From JBBDWJ01 sp040902925 (lineage in GTDB: Bacteria; Acidobacteriota; Terriglobia; Bryobacterales; UBA6623), in assembly GCA_040902925.1 (NCBI GenBank), contig JBBDWJ010000090.1:1-41270 (forward strand): DNA of 41,270 nt, in the 5' to 3' direction. Under the pieces are notes generated by a model. It ran no database searches, was not told the DNA's origin, and was given only the letters and a program-made list of their open reading frames with translations. The position numbers and the translations under genes are program-made. Shown one piece after another: positions 7,473 to 16,204 of this stretch. Positions within the stretch are counted from its first letter, which is position 1. The number at the start of each line of letters is the position of its first letter.

Positions 7473-8027
7473 ATGCAACGACGAACTCTGTTTACCGCCG
7501 GCTTGGCGCTCGCGCTGCTCGTGACCGTCGCGCCTGCCCGCGCGCAGTCCGAACCGTGGATTCATGTCCGGGTCGTCGAGCACGGCGATGGGAACAAGGT
7601 CAGTGTCAACCTGCCGCTGGCCCTGGCGCAGGTCGCGCTCGAGGTCGCACCACGCGACATCATGGAAAAAGGCCGCCTCAAGCTGCGCGAGAAAGACATC
7701 ACCGTGTCGGATATTCGCCGCCTCTGGACGCAGCTCAAGGCGTCGGGCGACGCTGAGTTCGTCACGGTCGAAGAAAAAGACAAGACCGTGCGCCTGGCCC
7801 GGGCCGGCGACTACCTGCACGTCAATGTCAACGAACGCTCCGGCAAGAATGAAAAAGTGCAAATCCGCATGCCGTTGGCGGTCGTCGATGCGCTGCTGAG
7901 CGGCAGCGGCGAATCGATGGATATCGGCGCCGCCCTGATGCAGTTGAAGGGCCAGCGCGGCGAGATCGTCACGGTCGACGGATCCGACAGCAACGTGCGT
8001 ATCTGGATCGACGAGAACAGGAGCTAG
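7473..8027 (+). CDS. Secreted protein with two copies of a SHOCT-like/YvlB-type repeat
   Basis: Signal peptide of about 24 residues (cleavage likely after APARA), then two copies of one small domain. The first starts WIHVRVVEHGDGNKVSVNLP and the second YLHVNVNERSGKNEKVQIRM. Each continues with a helix-forming LALAQVAL / LAVVDALL stretch, a DI...L.QLK segment and a closing V.V....VR strand. The pattern V.V.LPL.L followed by an acidic V.V.D....V.I end resembles the short domain seen in YvlB/LiaX-type envelope-stress proteins; this is from memory and moderately sure. The next gene, 8 bp downstream, is a paralogue. Function is unknown; location is probably periplasmic. Confidence 0.7.
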   Translation: MQRRTLFTAGLALALLVTVAPARAQSEPWIHVRVVEHGDGNKVSVNLPLALAQVALEVAPRDIMEKGRLKLREKDITVSDIRRLWTQLKASGDAEFVTVEEKDKTVRLARAGDYLHVNVNERSGKNEKVQIRMPLAVVDALLSGSGESMDIGAALMQLKGQRGEIVTVDGSDSNVRIWIDENRS

Positions 8028-8035
8028 GCGCGGCC

Positions 8036-8554
8036 ATGAAGTTTATCCTGGGCGCGCTGCTTGCCATTCCTATGAGCCTGGGCTTGCTGGTTTGGGCCAC
8101 CGGCCTGGCGGTCGTCGACGTGCGCGAAGGCGGGCCAGACGGAATGCGTCTGGTCGTGCCTGTCCCGCTGGCACTGGCTAGCGCGGCGTTGCATTTCGTC
8201 GATAGCGGCCGGACTCGCATGCGATGCCCGGAGTTTGCCGAGCATCGCGAGGCGGCGGCACTGCTGGCGCGCGAGCTGGCGCGCACCCCCGATGGCCGGT
8301 TTGTCGAAGTGGAAGGCCGCCGCGAGCACGTCACTATCGACAAAAAGGACGACACCCTGGTGATCGAAGTTCACGAGGATGACAACGACGTTCTGGTTCG
8401 AGTGCCGATCAGCGCACTACAGGAATTGATCGAGAGCTACGACGGAGAGGCCTTCCAGGCAGAGGACGTGCTGGCGGCGTTGCGCGGCGCGCCGTCGGGC
8501 GAGTGGGTACGCGTGCAAGACGGCGACGACCACGTTCGCGTGTGGATCTGGTGA
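8036..8554 (+). CDS. Paralogue of the preceding two-repeat protein, membrane-anchored
   Basis: This 172-residue protein begins with a hydrophobic helix (residues 3-25) that lacks an obvious cleavage site. Two copies of the same domain as in the upstream neighbour follow: VVDVREGGPDGMRLVVPVPL and, from about residue 105, LVIEVHEDDNDVLVRVPI. It ends in HVRVWIW, as the neighbour ends in NVRIWID. The start lies 8 bp after the upstream stop, so the two are almost certainly one operon that arose by duplication. A pair with one exported and one membrane-tethered member suggests they act together. No function can be assigned. Confidence 0.7.
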   Translation: MKFILGALLAIPMSLGLLVWATGLAVVDVREGGPDGMRLVVPVPLALASAALHFVDSGRTRMRCPEFAEHREAAALLARELARTPDGRFVEVEGRREHVTIDKKDDTLVIEVHEDDNDVLVRVPISALQELIESYDGEAFQAEDVLAALRGAPSGEWVRVQDGDDHVRVWIW

Positions 8555-8580
8555 GAAGATGATCGAGAGGACCCGTGTGA

Positions 8581-8602
8581 GGACCGGCACTCTTGCCGGT
8601 CC
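8581..8602. terminator. Strong hairpin after the two-repeat operon
   Basis: GGACCGGCA-CTCT-TGCCGGTCC is a perfect 9-bp stem with a 4-nt loop, 27 bp after the stop codon. A second smaller GC stem (CGCCG/CGGCG) follows at once (8605-8619). No T tract follows. It may be a terminator, an mRNA-stabilising stem or a dispersed palindrome. Confidence 0.45.
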
Positions 8603-8936
8603 TTCGCCGCTCAGCGGCGCGGTGTTGAATCGTCGCTGGCCCCGTTCCGCTACTTGATCCCGATCCCGCTGCCCAACGGCTGCCCTTAATCACCTATCAT
8701 TGCCATCACGCATCGCGAATCGCTGCGAAGCCGTCCGCTGGTCTTCGCGCCTGGCACGCTGTTGTAGGCGTTTTCGCCCACTCCGGCGAGAACATGCCTC
8801 CTCTCAACCCCACCCTCACGCAACGGCTGGTTCCGGCGGTGTATCATCGTAAATTGCCGCCTACCGGCTGCTTGTTCCCTGCCAACCGCTTGGGGATGCC
8901 CTCAACCGCATTTGGAGAACGGGCGTTCCCGGCTCC
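8603..8936. other. Intergenic region before the GT-C-like gene
   Basis: Apart from the small GC stem at its beginning, no ORF, convincing promoter or repeat could be supported in this stretch of about 330 bp. It must contain the promoter of the downstream membrane protein gene. Confidence 0.3.
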
Positions 8937-10742
8937 ATGCGCCGCTTGTCTCCGTCCATGAACCCGTCCCCACAGCCGAGCCCTCACGGGGCTTCCCGTC
9001 TCACCGCCTTGTGCGACCGCCAGGGGCTCGTTCTCGGGTTGTTTTTCCTGCTCACGGTCGGGATGACCTGGCCGCTGGCGCCTGAATTCCTTTCGTCGCT
9101 TCCCGCCGGCTCGGGCGACGTGCGCCAGAATTTCTGGAATTTCTGGTGGTGGAAGAAGTGCCTGCTCGAACTGCACCAGCACCCCTACTGGACGCAGTAT
9201 CTGTTCTTCCCGACAGGAGTGAGCCTGACCTTCTACACGCACTCGTCGTTCAACATGCTGCTGGCGCTGCCGGTAACCGTCGTGCTCGGGCCGGCGGCGG
9301 CCTACAACTTCTGCGTTCTATTCGCGCTGACGCTGTCGGGCTGGGGCGCTTATCTGCTGGTGCGCGAGATAACTGGCGATTCGCGGGCGGGAATCCTTGC
9401 CGGGCTGATCTTCACCTACTTCCCAAATCACATGGAACAGACGCTCGAGCACTTGAACTTGTTTTCGACCGAGTTCATCCCCTTGACGCTGTTCTATTTC
9501 CTGCGGTGCTGCCGGCAGGGCGGGCGCAAGAACGTCATTCTGCTCGGGGTCTTTTTCGCCTTCAATACGCTATGCAGTTGGCACCTCGGCCTGAAGCTGC
9601 TGTTGACGCTCGTACCCTGGGCCATTTGGCAACTGCTTCGCCCCAATCGCCCGCCGAAGGCATTGCTGCGCGACTGGCTGGCCGCCGCGCTTCTTGCGTC
9701 GGTGATCGTTCTGCCCGCCGTGACGCCGCTGGTTGTGGAAGCGTTCTCGGCGGAGGAGCCCTACTACCGCAAACCGGACACCAATCGCGGCATCGACGCC
9801 GCGTATCTGTTGATCCCGCCGTACGCCCAACCGCTGCTGGGGCCGCTCGTGGCCGACGCCTACATCGACCGTGCCTACGAGGCCGCGGGGTTCCTTTGCT
9901 ATCTGGGTTTCGTCCCTCTGGGATTAGCGGTTGTGGCGTTGTGGCGTCTCGCCTCGGGCGCGGTCTATTGGACTGTGTTCGCGCTGCTGACGCTCCTGCT
10001 GGCCGCGGGGTCGCACCCGTTTTGGAACGGCAAGTTGTACGAGAACATCACCCTGCCGTTCGCGTTGCTGCAGCAAATCCCGGTTCTCGATTTGATGAAC
10101 GTCGCCAATCGCTTTTTGATTCTCACCAGTCTCGCGCTGGGCATTCTGGCGGCGCTGGGCTGGACGCGGCTTTCCAAAAAATCCGACGTCATGTTCCTGG
10201 CTCTCGCGGGGCTGATTCTTTTCGAATATCTCTGGATGCCGTTCCCCATGCGGCCGACGGGTATTTCGCCGCTCTACGAGAGTGTGCGGAATTTGCCGCC
10301 GGGCGCGGTTCTACATATCCCGTTCCATCAGCGCAGCCGCGCCGCCGATGACATGATGGCGCAAACCATCCATGAGCGACCGATCGGCGGGGGCTACCAT
10401 TCGACCTACCCGCCCGAGCCGCAGCGGTTCATCGATCAGGATCCGATGCTGTCGCAACTGAGCGGCGTCCCGAAGCTGGTGCGGCCGATCGATGGGGACC
10501 ACCTGCTGGGTCTGGGGTTCAGCACCATCGTGCTGCACAAATATCGCATGGAGAGCTACCGCGAGAAGCTGCTTTCCCAAATCCAGCGCACCGACATCAC
10601 GGGCTACAAATTCGCCTCCGGGCGCGGCGGCGTTCCCGACGAGACCATGAACCAGATCCGCGCCGAATTGACGGCGTTTTGCGGCCCCCCGGCAAGCGAA
10701 GACGACACCATCGTCGTCTTCGATCTGACGCGAAAACCATAG
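8937..10742 (+). CDS. Polytopic membrane protein, GT-C glycosyltransferase-like
   Basis: Protein of 601 residues with about ten or more hydrophobic segments, preceded by a short cytoplasmic tail. The first periplasmic loop carries an acidic residue in SGDVRQNFWNFWW, and an FFPTGVSLTFYTHSS stretch follows. This layout recalls GT-C lipid-sugar-dependent glycosyltransferases and YfhO-like proteins. The C-terminal ~150 residues form a soluble domain (from about RPTGISPLYES). No neighbouring polysaccharide or lipid-carrier genes indicate a substrate. The start is uncertain: ATG at 8937 or at 8958, neither with a good Shine-Dalgarno. Fold-level assignment only. Confidence 0.65.
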   Translation: MRRLSPSMNPSPQPSPHGASRLTALCDRQGLVLGLFFLLTVGMTWPLAPEFLSSLPAGSGDVRQNFWNFWWWKKCLLELHQHPYWTQYLFFPTGVSLTFYTHSSFNMLLALPVTVVLGPAAAYNFCVLFALTLSGWGAYLLVREITGDSRAGILAGLIFTYFPNHMEQTLEHLNLFSTEFIPLTLFYFLRCCRQGGRKNVILLGVFFAFNTLCSWHLGLKLLLTLVPWAIWQLLRPNRPPKALLRDWLAAALLASVIVLPAVTPLVVEAFSAEEPYYRKPDTNRGIDAAYLLIPPYAQPLLGPLVADAYIDRAYEAAGFLCYLGFVPLGLAVVALWRLASGAVYWTVFALLTLLLAAGSHPFWNGKLYENITLPFALLQQIPVLDLMNVANRFLILTSLALGILAALGWTRLSKKSDVMFLALAGLILFEYLWMPFPMRPTGISPLYESVRNLPPGAVLHIPFHQRSRAADDMMAQTIHERPIGGGYHSTYPPEPQRFIDQDPMLSQLSGVPKLVRPIDGDHLLGLGFSTIVLHKYRMESYREKLLSQIQRTDITGYKFASGRGGVPDETMNQIRAELTAFCGPPASEDDTIVVFDLTRKP

Positions 10743-10898
10743 CGATCTCGGGGTTGGAACAATCTGCAGGCGAGAATCGGGCGGGCTCGGTAACCCGACG
10801 GTTTCAGGTACGTCCGTTCGTTTTTTGGCGGCCTTGGCGTTGAGGGATACGCGAGACGCCGAGTCCACGACGTTCGAACCCGGCGCGGCAAGCGCGGG

Positions 10899-12176
10899 CT
10901 AGTGGGCGACCGGCTCCGCAGCCAGCATGCCAATCAGGTTCCCGGCTTCATCGAACTCAACCTCTTGCGGTTCGCTTAGAATTTCGATGTGGTGATTCCG
11001 CGTGAGCTCCTCGATCAGATTTTCGCTCGCCAACATCTCCCCCAACTCCATCGTGTTGCGGATCCAAACGATCGAGCAGTCCGAAGTATCCAGCTTGCCG
11101 CAGGTCGGCAGGATTTTTTCGAGGCATTCGCGGTCGGTCGGGAAATGGATCGGCGCCTTGGACGGCATGGGGTTCGACGCCGTCAGGCTGTTGATCCAGG
11201 TGGCGTTGAAATCAATCTTGTTGAAAAGCCGGTCGGTGACGATATCGGTGAGTCCGATGCCGATGGCGTTGCCGTAGCTCATATCCGTCAGATCGCGTGT
11301 GAAGATGCGGCGCACGATCGGTACGCCGGGCCATTTGTTGGGCCCTTGCGGTCCGCGGTTGATCACTTTGGCGTCCATGCCGGTGCCGCTGATGTTCTTG
11401 CCCATCTCATCGATGATGAGCAGATCGACTTCTTCGACCGGAACGTTGGCCTTCCAGCCTTTGGTGCGGTGCAGCAGCTCTTCCTCGCGCTCCGCCATTC
11501 CCGCCACGCCCAATGCATGGACCTCGGCGGTGTTGTGGTAAGCGTCTTCGAGAATGGCCAGGCCGCCCAGCATTTTTCCCGTACCGAGAACGACTTCACC
11601 GACGCCGCGAATCACTCGCTCCATGCCGATGCGCAGGCTCCAGGCGTGGTAGCGCTTAGCGCCCTCCCACTTGCCCAGGCCGATCGCCATCATTTTGTGG
11701 ACGCCGCTTTCGAGCTTGCCCTCGAAGCTGGTATGCCACTTGACCCGGCTTAGCAGCATCACGCCGTCGCTTTCGAGGCCCGTGCGGTCCATCGAGACGT
11801 CGATGCCTTCAGGGGTCGTGCCGATCTTGACGACCTCGAGCGAGCTGACGACGGGCGCACCCATGGTCTGCTCGGTAATGCCGTAATGGGCGAGAACGTC
11901 AGCCTGCCCTTCAGCGCTGGCCGCTCCGTGGCTGCCCATGACAGGAATGATGAACGGTTTGGCGTCGCGCGACTTCCAGAAATCGATCACCGCTTTCGTG
12001 ATGATGTCGATTTTCGAGATGCCGCGGCTGCCGACGCCGACGGCGATGCGGCTGCCCGCCGGGACGGCCTTGGCCCATTCCGACGCCTCCATCTCGGCCC
12101 TCACGGCCCCGGCGACGTCAGGAAGCTTGCGCTCGGGGAAGTTTTGGCGGATGCGAACCATGCGCTGCAGTTTCAT
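10899..12176 (-). CDS. LarA-like (DUF2088, lactate racemase N-terminal domain) protein
   Basis: Belongs to the LarA/DUF2088 superfamily of nickel-pincer isomerases and relatives. Visible features: GSRIAVGVGSRGISK nucleotide-like loop, the conserved His in IPVMGSHGAASAEGQ (equivalent to the first Ni-site region of LarA), SRVKWHTSFEGKLESG, and a Gly/Lys-rich IGLGKWEGAKRYH segment. It is distant from true lactate racemase, and no larB, larC or larE cofactor genes are in the window. The reaction is therefore unknown; an epimerase or racemase of a hydroxy acid or sugar acid is the family expectation. Length of 425 is normal. It converges with the membrane protein gene. Confidence 0.75.
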   Translation of the reverse strand: MKLQRMVRIRQNFPERKLPDVAGAVRAEMEASEWAKAVPAGSRIAVGVGSRGISKIDIITKAVIDFWKSRDAKPFIIPVMGSHGAASAEGQADVLAHYGITEQTMGAPVVSSLEVVKIGTTPEGIDVSMDRTGLESDGVMLLSRVKWHTSFEGKLESGVHKMMAIGLGKWEGAKRYHAWSLRIGMERVIRGVGEVVLGTGKMLGGLAILEDAYHNTAEVHALGVAGMAEREEELLHRTKGWKANVPVEEVDLLIIDEMGKNISGTGMDAKVINRGPQGPNKWPGVPIVRRIFTRDLTDMSYGNAIGIGLTDIVTDRLFNKIDFNATWINSLTASNPMPSKAPIHFPTDRECLEKILPTCGKLDTSDCSIVWIRNTMELGEMLASENLIEELTRNHHIEILSEPQEVEFDEAGNLIGMLAAEPVAH

Positions 12177-12319
12177 AGCTACCGGGTATTATATCGGCAG
12201 AGGGGCGCTCGTCGAAGAGAAGGCAGCAATCGCTACCCCGTGTCAAGCCCGTGGGCCGATCAGCCAAGCCCTCGCAAGAAGCGGCCGCATGATAAAATCG
12301 AAGGAGTAGTTTTCACTAG

Positions 12320-12395
12320 GGGCGGCTAGCTCAGCTGGGAGAGCGCGGCGTTCGCAACGCCGAGGTCGTGGGTTCGATCCCCATGCCGTCCACCA
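12320..12395 (+). tRNA. tRNA-Ala (anticodon CGC)
   Basis: Complete 76-nt cloverleaf with encoded CCA. The acceptor stem GGGCGGC/GCCGTCC has one G-U pair. The D-arm is GCTC/GAGC. The anticodon stem CGGCG/CGCCG encloses TTCGCAA, giving anticodon CGC. The T-arm GTGGG/CCCAT carries TTCGATC. A TAAAAT hexamer at 12293-12298 is a possible -10 box. It decodes GCG alanine codons, fitting the GC-rich genome. Confidence 0.97.
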
Positions 12396-12534
12396 ACCTC
12401 CTTCTTTCTACGACTTTTCTACGACTCAGTGCGGCGCAGCCTCGGGCGATGAGCAGTTCTAGGCCGTCGGTTGGCTTCCGCGCTTGGCCGGCGCCCAATC
12501 CACCACGAATCACCCGACAGTACACTGACGTTGG

Positions 12535-15018
12535 ATGCGGTCCCTTCCGGTTGACGGCCTGATTCCCGAAATTGCCGCGACCTTGCGCGACGGGCTGAAC
12601 CTGATCGTCGAGGCCCCGCCGGGCAGCGGCAAGACGACGCGCATACCCCCGGCTTTGTTGGCGCTGGGCGACGGTGAAGTGTGGGTTCTCGAGCCGCGGC
12701 GGCTGGCGGCCCGCCTGGCGGCGCGGCGGGTGGCGGCGGAGCTTGGCGAGCAGGCCGGGGAATCGGTGGGCTACCAGGTGCGCTTCGAAGAGCTGTCGGG
12801 ACCGCGCACGCGGCTGCGTTTTTTGACCGAGGGCGTGCTAACGCGCAAGCTGCTTTCGAACCCGCGCCTCAAAGGCGTAGGGGTCGTCGTCCTCGATGAA
12901 TTTCATGAGCGCCATCTGGAAGGCGATTTGGCCCTGGCGCTGCTGCGCCGCTTGCAGCAAACTTCGAGGCCCGATCTGCGGCTGGTAGTGATGTCGGCCA
13001 CGATCGAGGCGGCGCCGATCGCGGCCCACCTGGGGGATTGCCGCGTGCTTCAGTCCGAGGGCCGGCTATTCGATTTGAGCATCGAATACTCGCCGGTGTC
13101 GCCCGATCCGCTCGATCAGCAGGTCGCGTCGGCGGTGCGAAGGCTGCAGGCCGGCAGCAACGGTCCGACCGGTAGTAACGGTCCGACCGGAGACGTTCTC
13201 GTTTTTCTCCCCGGCGCGGCTGAGATTCGCCGCTCGCTCGCCGCTTGCGAACCGCTCGCCCGGCAAGGCCGCTTCCTGCTGACGCCGCTGCACGGCGATC
13301 TTTCTCCCGACGAGCAGGACCGCGCGATTCGTCCGACCGGCCTGCCGAAAATTATTTTCTCGACCAACGTCGCGGAAAGCTCAATCACCATCGAGGGCGT
13401 GCGCGCCGTCATCGACAGCGGACTGGCGCGAATCGCCGGCCACTCCGCCTGGAGCGGGCTGCCGACGCTGACTGTTTCGCGCGTCAGCAAGGCGTCGGCG
13501 AATCAGCGAGCCGGGCGTGCCGGCCGCACGGGTCCGGGAAAGGTAATCCGCCTCTACCCGGTCGAAGACTTTCAGCGCCGGCCGGATCAAGACATGCCCG
13601 AGATCGCTCGCGAAGATCTGGCGCAGGTGTGCCTGCATCTGAAAGCGATGGGCGTTGCCAGCGCGTTGGATCTGCCGTGGCTCGATGCTCCTCCGACGGA
13701 ATCGATTCGCGCCGCGGAACAACTGTTACAGCAGCTTGGAGCCACGGACGCGGGCGTGCTTTCCGCAATCGGGCGCGAGATGGCCGCGCTGCCGTTGCAT
13801 CCGCGTTTGGGACGCCTCGTGGTCGAAGCGAAACGCCGCGGCGCGGGCAAGGACGGCTGCGCCATTGCGGCGTTGATCAGCGCCGGCGAACGCCTCCCGC
13901 GCGAAGGCGGGCATATTGGTCCGTCGGATTTGCTGTTTCTTCTCGATCAGCCTTGGAGCGGCCGTATGCGGCGGACTCTCGCCCAGATTCGGCGCGCCGC
14001 GGGCTTGGACAGGTCCTCCCCAGCAAAACATCCCGCGGAACACGACGCTGCGTTGATGATCGCGGTGCTGACCGCTTTTTCAGACCGCTTGGCGCGCGGT
14101 TCTTCAACGCGGCCGGCTGCATCGCGCGGCAACGATGGCGGCGGCCGCGATGCGGGCCGCAATCTTCTGCTCGCCGGCGGAGGCGGGGCCGTGCTGTCGC
14201 GTTCGAGCGCCGTGCAGGGCGCGGAGTTGCTCGTCGCCGTCGAGGCCGAGGAGCGGCGCGACCAGGGGCCGCCGCTGGTGCGCTTGGCGAGCGGTGTCGA
14301 GCCCGAGTGGCTGCTCGATCTTTATCCGGAGCGAATCGAAGAGCGCAACGCCGTGGAGTGGAATCGCGCCGCCGAGCGCGTCGAGTCGGTCAGAGCCTTG
14401 TTGTTCGACGGACTGGTGATCGAGGAGTCGCGCAGCGGCCAGGTGGACGCGGAGGCGGCTTCCCGGTTGCTCGCCGAAAAGGCCTGGGAGGCGGGGTTGG
14501 ATCGTTTCACCGACCGCGGCGAGCTTGACGGCTGGCTGGCGCGCGTTCGGTTTGTGTCCGAGCATGCCTCGGTGGGCATGACCGGCGAGACGGAGCTCCG
14601 TGAGGCCCTGGTTGGCCTTTGCACGGGCCTACGGAGCTTCGCCGAACTGCGGGCTGCGGGGAGCGCCGGCGGCTTCCTGCGGGCACTCGAGGCGCGCCTT
14701 CCCGACGGAAACTCGCGGTCGATCGAGCAGCTAGCGCCGGCTTGGATTCGCCTGCCGGGCGGCCGCCGCACGCGCGTTCACTACGAGGAGGGCAAGCCGC
14801 CCTGGATCGCGTCGCGCTTGCAGGATTTTTTCGGCATGCGGGAGACGCCGCGCGTGGCCGGCGGCAAGATACCCGTGGTCGTGCACCTGCTGGCGCCGAA
14901 TCAGAGGCCGGTTCAGATGACCACGGACCTGGCGGGTTTCTGGGAGCGGCTTTATCCGGAGCTTAGGAGGCAGTTGAGCAGGAGGTATCCGAAACACCGC
15001 TGGCCTGAAAAGCCGTAA
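12535..15018 (+). CDS. hrpB: ATP-dependent helicase HrpB
   Basis: DEAH-type RNA helicase of the HrpB family. Walker A APPGSGKTT (about residue 30), LEPRRLAARLAARRVA, the DEFH box in VVLDEFHERHLEGD, motif III MSATIE, motif V STNVAESSITIEGV, and motif VI QRAGRAGRTGPG. The C-terminal HrpB-specific region ends with VHYEEGKPPWIASRLQDFFG and a final TTDLAGFWE...YPELRRQL stretch. Length of 827 is typical. One oddity is a tandem 18-bp duplication (13153-13188) encoding GSNGPT twice, between helicase motifs Ia/III and IV. Cellular role in most bacteria is poorly known. Confidence 0.95.
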   Translation: MRSLPVDGLIPEIAATLRDGLNLIVEAPPGSGKTTRIPPALLALGDGEVWVLEPRRLAARLAARRVAAELGEQAGESVGYQVRFEELSGPRTRLRFLTEGVLTRKLLSNPRLKGVGVVVLDEFHERHLEGDLALALLRRLQQTSRPDLRLVVMSATIEAAPIAAHLGDCRVLQSEGRLFDLSIEYSPVSPDPLDQQVASAVRRLQAGSNGPTGSNGPTGDVLVFLPGAAEIRRSLAACEPLARQGRFLLTPLHGDLSPDEQDRAIRPTGLPKIIFSTNVAESSITIEGVRAVIDSGLARIAGHSAWSGLPTLTVSRVSKASANQRAGRAGRTGPGKVIRLYPVEDFQRRPDQDMPEIAREDLAQVCLHLKAMGVASALDLPWLDAPPTESIRAAEQLLQQLGATDAGVLSAIGREMAALPLHPRLGRLVVEAKRRGAGKDGCAIAALISAGERLPREGGHIGPSDLLFLLDQPWSGRMRRTLAQIRRAAGLDRSSPAKHPAEHDAALMIAVLTAFSDRLARGSSTRPAASRGNDGGGRDAGRNLLLAGGGGAVLSRSSAVQGAELLVAVEAEERRDQGPPLVRLASGVEPEWLLDLYPERIEERNAVEWNRAAERVESVRALLFDGLVIEESRSGQVDAEAASRLLAEKAWEAGLDRFTDRGELDGWLARVRFVSEHASVGMTGETELREALVGLCTGLRSFAELRAAGSAGGFLRALEARLPDGNSRSIEQLAPAWIRLPGGRRTRVHYEEGKPPWIASRLQDFFGMRETPRVAGGKIPVVVHLLAPNQRPVQMTTDLAGFWERLYPELRRQLSRRYPKHRWPEKP

Positions 15019-15042
15019 CCGGCAGCGACAAACGCTTGGCGC

Positions 15043-15906
15043 TCAAGCCACCAAAGCAAAAGCCTTCCGCATGGCCTCGGCAACCGCTGCGCAAGCGTCC
15101 TCGTCAGCCATGTCGTTGAGCGTTTTATTGAAGGGCTCGGCGCGAATTGGGCCGTCGTACCCGATCTTCACCAACGCTTCCAGAAACGGCTTCACGTCGA
15201 TAACGCCGGTCGCCAGCGGCAGCTCGCGGCTGCCGTCCTGCTGCTCTTCCTTGGGAATGTCTTTCGGAGCGTCGTTGAGGTCGCACGACACGATGTCGTT
15301 GTTAGTAAGCGTAAGAACATCGTCGGCGGTTTCATCGGCGGTCCACCAATGCCAGGTGTCGAGCACGAAACCAACGTTCGGCTTGCCGATCTCAGCGATC
15401 AGCTCTTTGGTCTCGGCCATGGTGTGAACAAACTGATGCGTCTGGCGCATGCGCAGGCTCTTGGTCCCAACGTACTCGAGGCCAAAACGCAAACCATGGT
15501 CCTCGGCGACGGTGGCGATCTCACGCAAGCGGGCGGAGGTTTGCTTGAAGTTCTGGAGGTAAGTCAGGGACGCATGCAACGGCGACAACCATGTCGACAG
15601 GCGCGTTACGCCGGCACGCTGCAGAGTCCGGGCCGCTTCCGGCAGCGTCTTCATCCCTTCGCGGAACAGCTCTTCGTCGCGGCGAAAATCCACCGGCAGA
15701 CCGGCCATCGCCCAAGCGACGTGTTTGGACGCCATCTCACCGCGCAGGTCTTTCAGTTCGGAGTCCGACAATTCCGCCAGGTCGCGAGCATAGGCCTCGA
15801 CGGTCTCGAAACCGAAATAGTGGGCCAGTTCGATGGCTTTTCGCTGGCCGACTTTGACGCCGATACTGCCAGGCGTCAGCGCCATCGTGAATTTGCGCTC
15901 GGGCAT
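15043..15906 (-). CDS. Sugar phosphate isomerase/epimerase (xylose isomerase-like TIM barrel)
   Basis: AP-endonuclease-2/xylose-isomerase-like TIM barrel of 287 residues. Metal-site features: Glu in LRFGLEYVG, Asp/His in GFVLDTWHWW, CDLNDAP, and the late Glu in GPIRAEPFNK. It probably isomerises or epimerises a keto-sugar or inositol derivative in the cytosol; substrate is not predictable. The start is set at 15906 (MPERKFTMALTPG) because GAGG lies about 8 nt upstream and the family N-terminus begins there. The longer frame to 16005 would run through a phosphatase remnant on the other strand. Confidence 0.85.
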   Translation of the reverse strand: MPERKFTMALTPGSIGVKVGQRKAIELAHYFGFETVEAYARDLAELSDSELKDLRGEMASKHVAWAMAGLPVDFRRDEELFREGMKTLPEAARTLQRAGVTRLSTWLSPLHASLTYLQNFKQTSARLREIATVAEDHGLRFGLEYVGTKSLRMRQTHQFVHTMAETKELIAEIGKPNVGFVLDTWHWWTADETADDVLTLTNNDIVSCDLNDAPKDIPKEEQQDGSRELPLATGVIDVKPFLEALVKIGYDGPIRAEPFNKTLNDMADEDACAAVAEAMRKAFALVA

Positions 15907-15984
15907 AATCAACCTCGCATGCGGCTTGGGTGAAGACCGCGTTGCAAACGTTCGCTCATACGGTAACACCTTCATGAATGCGCG

Positions 15985-16116
15985 GGCCGAGACCGGCTGG
16001 TCCACTTGCCCGTCAACGAAATCTCAGCGCGGATTTCGCAGGAAATGAAGAACTGGATTCAGGACGCCGAACAGTACGATGATTTGACGTTTCTTGTGAT
16101 GAAGGTGCAGGAGTGA
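15985..16116 (+). pseudogene. C-terminal remnant of a SpoIIE/RsbU-type PP2C phosphatase
   Basis: A 43-codon open stretch, without its own start codon, reads GRDRLVHLPVNEISARI and then EQYDDLTFLVMKVQE before TGA. This matches the end of SpoIIE/RsbU serine phosphatases (FG..RL, then Q.DD.T..V.K). A neighbouring frame just upstream (15975 on) reads TFMNARAE, resembling the preceding family segment, so a frameshift may also be present. The rest of the gene is missing, replaced by the isomerase start region. It suggests an old deletion at this spot, next to the toxin-antitoxin pair. Confidence 0.55.
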
Positions 16117-16184
16117 GGCCGCGCCCAATACTCCAGAGAACCTTGCTGCCTGGCCGTGACACGCTCAAAAAGACGCCTGGCATG

Positions 16185-16200
16185 GTATAAGAGTTATACT
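16185..16200 (+). promoter_or_regulatory. Palindromic operator/promoter of brnTA
   Basis: GTATAA-GAG-TTATAC (16185-16199) is a perfect 6-bp inverted repeat immediately before brnT. TATACT (16195-16200) or TATAAG (16186-16191) could be the -10 box, so a bound repressor would block RNA polymerase. The antitoxin is a ribbon-helix-helix protein, a class that binds such short palindromes. With TATACT as -10, transcription would start at or next to the ATG (16205), giving a leaderless mRNA; no Shine-Dalgarno is present in any case. Confidence 0.55.
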
Positions 16201-16204
16201 AAAT

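Noticed and set aside
6558..7862. Minus-strand ORF of 434 codons over ppk2
   Set aside because: Shadow of ppk2 and the following gene; no recognisable motif.
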